A DNA stretch of 64,000 bases, from the NCBI RefSeq assembly GCF_019703515.2, contig NC_059346.1, forward strand, positions 50,829,501 to 50,893,500, written 5' to 3'. The translations under genes were made by a program, and so were the position numbers. The DNA comes from Myxocyprinus asiaticus. Its lineage: Eukaryota > Chordata > Actinopteri > Cypriniformes > Catostomidae. Under the pieces are notes generated by a model. That model worked only from the letters and a program-made list of their open reading frames with translations. It was not told the origin of the DNA and made no database searches. This document shows positions 60,778 through 64,000 of this stretch, one piece after another (the stretch's first letter is position 1; the number at the start of each line of letters is the position of its first letter).

Positions 60778-62024
60778 TATATTGCCAAAAGTATTCGCTC
60801 ATCTGCCTTTAGACGCATATGAACTTAAGTGACATCCCATTCTTAATCCATAGGGTTTAATATGACGTCGGCCCACCCTTTGCAGCTATAACAGCTTCAA
60901 CTCTTCTGGGAAGGCTTTCCACAAGGTTTAGGAGTGTGTTTATGGGAATTTTTGACCATTCTTCCAGAAGCGCATTTGTGAGGTCAGACACTGATGTTGG
61001 ACGAGAAGGCCTGGCTCACAGTCTTCGCTCTAATTCATCCCAAAGGTGCTCTATCGGGTTGAGGTCAGGACTCTGTGCAGGCCAGTCAAGTTCTTCCACA
61101 CCAAACTCGCTCATCCATGTCTTTATGGACCTTGCTTTGTGCACTGGTGCGCAGTCATGTTGGAACAGGAAGGGGCCATCCCCAAACTGTTCCCACAAAG
61201 TTGGGAGCATGGAATTGTCCAAAATCTCTTGGTATGCTGAAGCATTCAGAGTTCCTTTCACTGGAATTAAGGGGCCAAGCCCAGCTCCTGAAAAACAACC
61301 CCACACCATAATCCCCCCTCCACCAAACTTCACAGTTGGCACAATGCAGTCAGACAAGTACCGTTCTCCTGGCAACCGCCAAACCCAGACTCGTCCATCA
61401 GATTGCCAGATGGAGAAGCGTGATTCGTCACTCCAGAGAACGCGTCTCCACTGCTCTAGAGTCCAGTGGCGGCGTGCTTTACACCACTGCATCCGACGCT
61501 TTGCATTGCACTTGGTGATGTATGGCTTGGATGCAGCTGCTTGGCCATGGAAACCCATTCCATGAAGCTCTCTACACACTGTTCTTGAGCTAATCTGAAG
61601 GCCACATGAACTTTGGAGGTCTGTAGCGACTGACTCTGCAGAAAGTTGGTGACCTCTGCGCACTATGCGCCTCAGCATCCGCTGACCCCGCTCTGTCATT
61701 TTACGTGGCCTACCACTTCGTGGCTGAGTTGCTGTCATTCCCAATCGCTTCCACTTTGTTATAATACCACTGACAGTTGACTGTGGAATATTTAGTAGCG
61801 AGGAAATTTCACGACTGGACTTGTCGCACAGGTTGCATCCTATCACAGTACCACGCTGGAATTCACTGAGCTCCTGAGAGCGGCCCATTCTTTCACATAT
61901 GTTTGTAGAAGCAGTCTGCATGCCTAGGTGCTTCATTTTATACACCTGTGGCCATGGAAGTGATTGTAACACCTGAATTCAATTATTTGGATGGGTGAGC
62001 GAATACTTTTGGCAATATAGTGTA

Positions 62025-62074
<50 letters not shown>

Positions 62075-63624
62075 TCATGCAATGTTTGAGAATGTTTTTC
62101 TATTGTTACTCCATTTGACCTGAACAAAAATGTGCCTTTTTATAAAAATTTCAAAATATTAGGTATTTTTTTTAAACTTCACACACACACAGTCATGAGT
62201 TTCTAAAGGGATCTTCGTTTAATACTTTTTTTTTTTTGTCTCATGACAACAGAATCTCTATACCTGCATGTTGGTTATATCACCTGACTTTAATTTGGTG
62301 GACCAAAAGTTTTTCAGATATTAATATTTTAAAACAAAATAGTTTTACTGCTTATTTTTAAAATAAATAATAATAAAACATTATTCCAAACTAAATATAC
62401 AAACAAAATTTCAACTTTTAACTAGACTTGGTGGTGGGCCTCCGGAAGGTTACATCACCAAGACATTTCGGTTACACTTTACAATAAGGTTCCATTCGTT
62501 AAAATGAGTTACTGCATTAGGTATCATAAACTAACAATGAACAATATATTTTTACAGCATTTATTAATCTTTGTCAATGTTAGTTAATAAAAATACAGTT
62601 GTTCACTGTTAGTTCATGTTAGTGCATTAAAGGAAGAGTTCACCCAGAAATGAAAATTCTCATTTAAATTATCATTTACTCACCCTCATGCCATCCCAGA
62701 TATGTATGACTTATCTTCTGCAGAACACAAATGAAGATTTTTAGAAGAATATTTCAGCTCTGTAGGTCAGTACAATGCAAGTGAATGGGTGCCAAAATTT
62801 TGATGCTCCAAAAAGCACATAAAGGCAGCATAAAAGTAATTCATAAGACTCCAGTAGTTAAATCTATGTCTTCAGTAGTGATATGATAGGTGTGGGTGAG
62901 AAACAAATCAATATTTAAGTCCTTTTTTGCTAGAAATTCTCCCTGCCCAGTAGGGGGCGTATGCATGAAGAATGTGATTCACCAAAAACACAAGAAGAAG
63001 AATGCGAAGGTGAAAGTTAAAGTAGAGATCGACTGAACAGGGAGGATAATTTATAGTAACAATTGACTAAAATATTGATCTGTTTCTCACCCGCACCTAT
63101 CAGATTGCTTCTGAAGACATGGATTTAACCAGTGGAGTCATGTGGACTACTTTTATGAGGACATATGTGATTTTTGGAGCTTCAAAATATTGGCAGCTAT
63201 TTGCTTGCATTGTACAGCTTGCTACAGAGCTGAAATATTCTTTTAAAATCTTAATTTGTGTTCAGCAGAAGAAAGTAAGTCGCACATATCCGGGATGACA
63301 TGAGGGTGAGTAAATGGTGAACTATCCCTTTAACTAATGTTAACATCTACAACTTTTGATTTTAAAAATGTATTAGTATATGTTGAAATTTACATTATCC
63401 AATAATAATAAATGCTGTAAAAGTTCATGTTCACTGATAGTTCATGGAACTATTGTTGTTAACTAATGTTAACAAATGGAACCTTAAAATAACCTATTTT
63501 ACAGTGCAGAGAGGGTAAAAAAAAACTTATCTGTTTTGTGTTATTACAATGTTGTTACCATGTAATAAGAGCAATAAGGAAAGTGCAGCTAAACATACCT
63601 GTAAAAATGCGTTCATCAAACATT
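46516..63624 (-). CDS. gtf2i: General transcription factor II-I (TFII-I), 3' part of gene, 18 coding exons
   Basis: Exons in transcript order: 63624-63599, 60562-60439, 60117-60074, 59975-59895, 59395-59309, 55336-55286, 55203-55138, 54984-54801, 51716-51655, 51502-51437, 51291-51024, 50340-50312, 50200-50153, 49498-49421, 49321-49129, 48994-48957, 48869-48754, 46584-46516. All have AG/GT borders and compatible phases, giving 542 residues then TAG; the gene continues to the right of the window. TFII-I is a nuclear and cytoplasmic factor that binds Inr and E-box elements and is regulated by tyrosine phosphorylation. Visible here are an acidic/Pro linker with an IKTE SUMO-type motif, three I-repeats (exons 55203-54801, 51291-51024 and 49498-49129), a basic [11 protein letters not shown] and the tail [18 protein letters not shown]. 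The tail and the order of the repeats match the last three repeats of vertebrate GTF2I rather than GTF2IRD1/2. Repeats 1-3 and the N-terminus are not visible. Confidence 0.93.
47003..47448. mobile_element. TTAA-flanked palindromic MITE (second family)
   Basis: TTAAAGGTGCTGTAAGTGAT at the left and ATCGTTTACAGCACCTTTAA at the right. It sits exactly in the TTAA of the older palindrome's arm, so the TTAA is the target site. A distinct sequence family from the GGGATAGTTCACC elements. Confidence 0.85.
47793..48500. mobile_element. hAT-like MITE with perfect 8-bp target duplication
   Basis: Ends TAGGGCTGTCAATCG and AAATCGACAGCCCCA are near-inverse. Flanking ATTTTTAA is exact at 47785-47792 and 48501-48508. 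It includes a (TA)n microsatellite of about 70 bp (47963-48032). No coding capacity. Confidence 0.9.
48754..48869 (-). CDS. gtf2i: gtf2i exon: NLS
   Basis: 116 nt encoding [20 protein letters not shown] and a Ser/Ala-rich stretch ending STNQIPVM. The RRKRKRV cluster matches the C-terminal nuclear localisation signal of TFII-I. The donor ATG|GTATGC leads into a 2.2-kb intron filled with nested MITEs. Confidence 0.92.
48957..48994 (-). CDS. gtf2i: gtf2i short linker exon
   Basis: 38 nt encoding [13 protein letters not shown] with split codons at both ends. It is too short to find alone, but phase and the PF(A/T)E motif that follows the last I-repeat support it. Acceptor TTTAG|GCC, donor CAG|GTAAGA. 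Confidence 0.88.
49129..49321 (-). CDS. gtf2i: gtf2i exon: last I-repeat, second half
   Basis: 193 nt encoding [37 protein letters not shown] and [20 protein letters not shown]. The [14 protein letters not shown] signature is typical of the last TFII-I repeat. Donor ACA|GTGAGT. Confidence 0.95.
49421..49498 (-). CDS. gtf2i: gtf2i exon: last I-repeat, first helix
   Basis: 78 nt encoding [20 protein letters not shown] and LYNKKYG, the amphipathic helix that starts an I-repeat. It joins in phase to EALGLDRS in the next exon. Donor ATG|GTAAGT. Confidence 0.93.
49593..50100. mobile_element. Cyprinid-type repeat with inverted ends in gtf2i intron
   Basis: Begins TTAAAGTAATATTCCGGG. Has GTGAGGCACTTACAATGGAA near the left (49709) and its inverse TTCCATTGTAAGTGCCTCAG near the right (50050), with GAATGGGGCCAA repeated inverted. 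No coding capacity. Confidence 0.72.
50153..50200 (-). CDS. gtf2i: gtf2i linker exon
   Basis: 48 nt encoding [16 protein letters not shown], a basic linker between the second and third visible I-repeats. Acceptor TCTAG|CACC, donor GTG|GTAAGA. Human isoforms differ in this linker region, so it may be an alternative exon (inference). Confidence 0.82.
50312..50340 (-). CDS. gtf2i: gtf2i micro-exon (PFQGLIPKP)
   Basis: 29 nt encoding PFQGLIPKP with split codons at both ends. The PFQGLIPKP motif is conserved in vertebrate TFII-I right after this repeat. Acceptor TTTCAG|GCC, donor CAG|GTATGC. Confidence 0.9.
50411..50936. mobile_element. mariner/Tc1-type MITE, same family as 7276-9972
   Basis: Ends CAGTGGCCGCAAAACGTATT and AAATACTTTTGAGGCCACTG. 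The interior (ACTTTCTAGTTGTCAAACGT, GGTTACTCTGCTAGGACACC) matches the 7276 element in inverse orientation. Within a gtf2i intron of about 0.7 kb. Confidence 0.8.
51024..51291 (-). CDS. gtf2i: gtf2i exon: complete I-repeat
   Basis: 268 nt carrying a whole I-repeat in one exon: [56 protein letters not shown] and [17 protein letters not shown]. The other two repeats in this window are split over two exons, so an intron has been lost or gained here. Acceptor CGCAG|ACAC, donor AAG|GTGAAG. Confidence 0.95.
51437..51502 (-). CDS. gtf2i: gtf2i acidic linker exon
   Basis: 66 nt encoding [20 protein letters not shown] then FS. A hydrophilic linker before the single-exon I-repeat. Acceptor TTCAG|TAGAG, donor CAG|GTAACA. 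Confidence 0.88.
51655..51716 (-). CDS. gtf2i: gtf2i linker exon (PELLTEPVK)
   Basis: 62 nt encoding [20 protein letters not shown]. The RPELLTE motif is the conserved continuation of the preceding repeat, although a 3.1-kb intron full of repeats separates them. Acceptor GTCAG|GCC, donor CAG|GTGAGC. Confidence 0.9.
51717..54800. other. gtf2i intron (3.1 kb) with repeat fragments
   Basis: Contains the LINE fragment at 52981-53345 and short pieces of common repeats (about 51870-51900, 54404-54420). Between these, no exon or clear repeat boundary is recognised. Confidence 0.5.
52981..53345 (+). pseudogene. Reverse-transcriptase fragment of a jockey/CR1-like LINE
   Basis: One frame reads [20 protein letters not shown], then [17 protein letters not shown] and [13 protein letters not shown], ending [12 protein letters not shown]. 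The catalytic box is FADD. About 120 residues of the RT palm; both ends of the LINE are missing. It lies in a gtf2i intron on the opposite strand. Confidence 0.88.
54801..54984 (-). CDS. gtf2i: gtf2i exon: I-repeat, second half
   Basis: 184 nt encoding [40 protein letters not shown] and [15 protein letters not shown]. Its acceptor lies directly after a (CT)n run, 54992-55013 on the other strand. Donor GAG|GTGGGT. Confidence 0.95.
54992..55013. repeat. (GA)n microsatellite beside splice acceptor
   Basis: On the minus strand this is a (CT)n run forming the polypyrimidine tract 10 to 30 bases before the gtf2i exon 54984-54801. Confidence 0.9.
55138..55203 (-). CDS. gtf2i: gtf2i exon: I-repeat, first helix
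   Basis: 66 nt encoding [20 protein letters not shown] then KY, the helix that opens the I-repeat completed at 54984-54801. Acceptor CCCAG|AAGA, donor ACA|GTGAGT. Confidence 0.93.
55286..55336 (-). CDS. gtf2i: gtf2i linker exon
   Basis: 51 nt encoding [17 protein letters not shown]. Acceptor TGCAG|AAGA, donor AAG|GTAAAA. Phase fits both neighbours. Confidence 0.88.
56055..56488 (+). mobile_element. tRNA-headed SINE copy 3
   Basis: GGGGCCTGGGTAGCTCAGTG (A-box) and the B-box-like TTCGAATCCC are well kept, then the shared body and an A-rich tail. A perfect 14-bp target duplication AATATGCACACCAC flanks it at 56041-56054 and 56489-56502. It sits in a gtf2i intron. Confidence 0.92.
56503..57991. 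other. gtf2i intron stretch, nothing recognised
   Basis: AT-rich intronic DNA. No splice-supported exon or repeat boundary identified. Confidence 0.45.
57992..59216. mobile_element. hAT-like MITE
   Basis: Inverted ends CAGGGGTACTCAATTAAAG and CCTCTTGAGTACCCCTG. Flanks 57984-57991 (TTTTAGAG) and 59217-59224 (TTTTGGCT) agree only partly, so the duplication is worn or lost. No coding capacity. Ends only 92 bases from the gtf2i exon 59395-59309. Confidence 0.75.
59309..59395 (-). CDS. gtf2i: gtf2i acidic/proline linker exon
   Basis: 87 nt encoding [20 protein letters not shown] and LCRPLEPVA. It is separated from the next exon by a 4-kb intron that contains a SINE and a hAT-like MITE. Acceptor CTCAG|AGTC, donor CAG|GTAAAG. 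Confidence 0.87.
59895..59975 (-). CDS. gtf2i: gtf2i linker exon with SUMO-type motif
   Basis: 81 nt encoding [20 protein letters not shown] and IIQVTVP. IKTE fits the psi-K-x-E sumoylation consensus and lies in an acidic context. TFII-I is known to be sumoylated; use of this particular lysine is inference. Acceptor TTCAG|GGCC, donor CAG|GTACGG. Confidence 0.9.
60074..60117 (-). CDS. gtf2i: gtf2i short Ser/Cys linker exon
   Basis: 44 nt encoding [15 protein letters not shown] with split codons. It was placed because the flanking exons cannot join in phase without it. Acceptor TGCAG|ATCG, donor CAG|GTAGAT. Confidence 0.8.
60439..60562 (-). CDS. gtf2i: gtf2i linker exon
   Basis: 124 nt encoding [40 protein letters not shown]. 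Of the three frames only this one is open throughout. The acceptor is TTGTAAG after a T-rich tract and the donor is CAG|GTATTC. A Tc1 element sits in the intron upstream. Confidence 0.85.
60743..60774. repeat. (TA)n microsatellite flanking Tc1
   Basis: TA run ending at the left terminus of the Tc1 at 60775. Another TA run (62023-62040), then a T-run, follows its right terminus. Confidence 0.9.
60775..62022 (-). mobile_element. Tc1 transposon, 1248 bp, nearly intact
   Basis: Ends CACTATATTGCCAAAAGTAT and ATACTTTTGGCAATATAGTG are exact inverses, with TA on both sides. Length and a single transposase frame are typical of a complete Tc1. It lies in the gtf2i intron between exons 63624-63599 and 60562-60439, in the same orientation as the gene. 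Confidence 0.93.
60862..61972 (-). pseudogene. Tc1 transposase, DD34E, one C-terminal nonsense codon
   Basis: Open from 61972 to TGA at 61016-61018, with a likely start at [13 protein letters not shown]. Helix-turn-helix ([18 protein letters not shown]) and basic stretch SGRPRKMT; catalytic D in WSDESRF, D in [11 protein letters not shown] in [11 protein letters not shown] (34 between the last two). After ERRL the TGA replaces an expected CGA, and the frame continues openly ([12 protein letters not shown] and on to AAKGGPTSY then TAA near 60862). The last about 50 residues are therefore lost in the predicted protein. Confidence 0.9.
62469..63505. mobile_element. Fish MITE interrupted by a TTAA element
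   Basis: The outer element begins GTTACACTTTACAATAAGGT and ends ACAAATGGAACCTT. Both arms contain inverted ACTAACATGAAC and GTTAACTAATGTTAAC-type repeats. The inner insertion at 62627-63333 interrupts a continuous GTGCA|TTAA|CTAATGTT stretch of the outer repeat. Confidence 0.82.
62627..63333. mobile_element. Large palindromic TTAA MITE (707 bp)
   Basis: Starts TTAAAGGAAGAGTTCACCC and ends GGTGAACTATCCCTTTAA. The arms pair along the length (AATATTTCAGCTCTGTAG against TACAGAGCTGAAATATTC). No coding capacity. Confidence 0.9.
63599..63624 (-). CDS. gtf2i: gtf2i micro-exon (first visible exon)
   Basis: 26 nt encoding MFDERIFT plus split codons, flanked by CCTTAG and GTATGT. It joins in phase with the next exon. 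No further exon is recognised between 63625 and 64000, so the rest of the gene lies beyond the window. Confidence 0.75.
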
Positions 63625-64000
63625 CTAAGGAAAAAAAAAAGAAATTATTAGTTTTTATGAGCCCACTTGAAACATATTGAAATGCTGAAATACTATCTAC
63701 GGCGCATGTCCGAGCAGCATGGCGCTCAACTTTGGATGCCTAGTGCTGCTCTGCCGGATGGCAAAGACGGCTAGACAGTCTTTTTTTCTGATAAAGCAAA
63801 TTAAAAACTCAGTATACCCAGTACCAATGTCTGGATTCATTTTCAATGAGCCACACAGTTAATTATGTGACAAAAAAATTAAAGGTTCTTTGACATCGCC
63901 GTCACGTGCAAAAATTGGAAGGGCTGCAAATCAAACCAGCACCAGACAGTTTCTGTTTTACTACACCAGAAATGTACTGTAGGTTTTGACTTTGACTACA
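63625..64000. other. gtf2i intron at right edge, nothing recognised
   Basis: Contains a fragment (GGCGCATGTCCGAGCAGCAT, then CTGCTCTGCCGGATGG) that resembles the start of a repeat, but I cannot assign a family. No exon recognised. Confidence 0.35.

Noticed and set aside
60775..62022. Tc1 transposase as a domesticated host gene
   Set aside because: Intact terminal repeats and TA flanks show an ordinary transposon, and the frame has a nonsense codon.
1..64000. CRISPR arrays, viral genomes, bacterial operons
   Set aside because: No regularly spaced repeats, viral gene sets or prokaryotic gene organisation were seen. The repeat density and spliced genes are those of a fish chromosome.

Overview
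This is vertebrate nuclear DNA, most likely from a cyprinid-type teleost. Two split genes with consensus GT-AG introns lie on the minus strand. Everything between and inside them is packed with fish-type repeats: Tc1/mariner transposons, hAT and TTAA-target MITEs, tRNA-headed SINEs, L2-like LINEs, and TA and CA microsatellites. No bacterial, viral, CRISPR or operon features were seen. The species call is inference from the repeat families.

Layout. 1-17063 is intergenic DNA downstream of dtx2 and holds only transposons and anonymous AT-rich sequence. 17064-43655 (minus) is a complete deltex-type E3 ubiquitin ligase gene, called dtx2. It has nine coding exons whose lengths sum to 1842 nt (613 codons plus stop), with two WWE domains, a RING and the Deltex C-terminal domain. 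43656-44792 is its 5' end and the likely promoter. 46516-63624 (minus) is the 3' part of gtf2i (TFII-I): 18 in-phase coding exons giving 542 residues with three I-repeats, a basic nuclear localisation sequence and the family's conserved C-terminal tail. The 5' part of gtf2i runs off the right edge. Both genes are read in the same direction, with gtf2i upstream of dtx2. In human both lie in 7q11.23, so the pair looks like a retained linkage.

Transposon content. There are seven Tc1-type elements. Three carry a full-length DD34E transposase spoiled by one premature stop each (7725-9293, 19262-20604, 60775-62022). Two are fold-back elements made of two inverted half-transposons (29553-31109, 40496-41350). 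Two are decayed (11083-12735, 14605-15804). Several repeats are nested inside one another, and the junctions give direct evidence of mechanism: three hAT-type elements with perfect 8-bp target duplications, three SINE copies with perfect 12 to 15-bp duplications, and two palindromic MITEs sitting in a TTAA of another repeat whose uninterrupted sequence can still be read.

The two genes are not known to act in one pathway. DTX2 is a Notch-pathway and DNA-damage E3 ligase; TFII-I is a signal-responsive transcription factor. The most unusual material is the set of transposon derivatives, mainly the two fold-back Tc1 elements, the TTAA MITE nests and a template-switch-like rearrangement at 11751-11936. 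I found no wholly new biological system.
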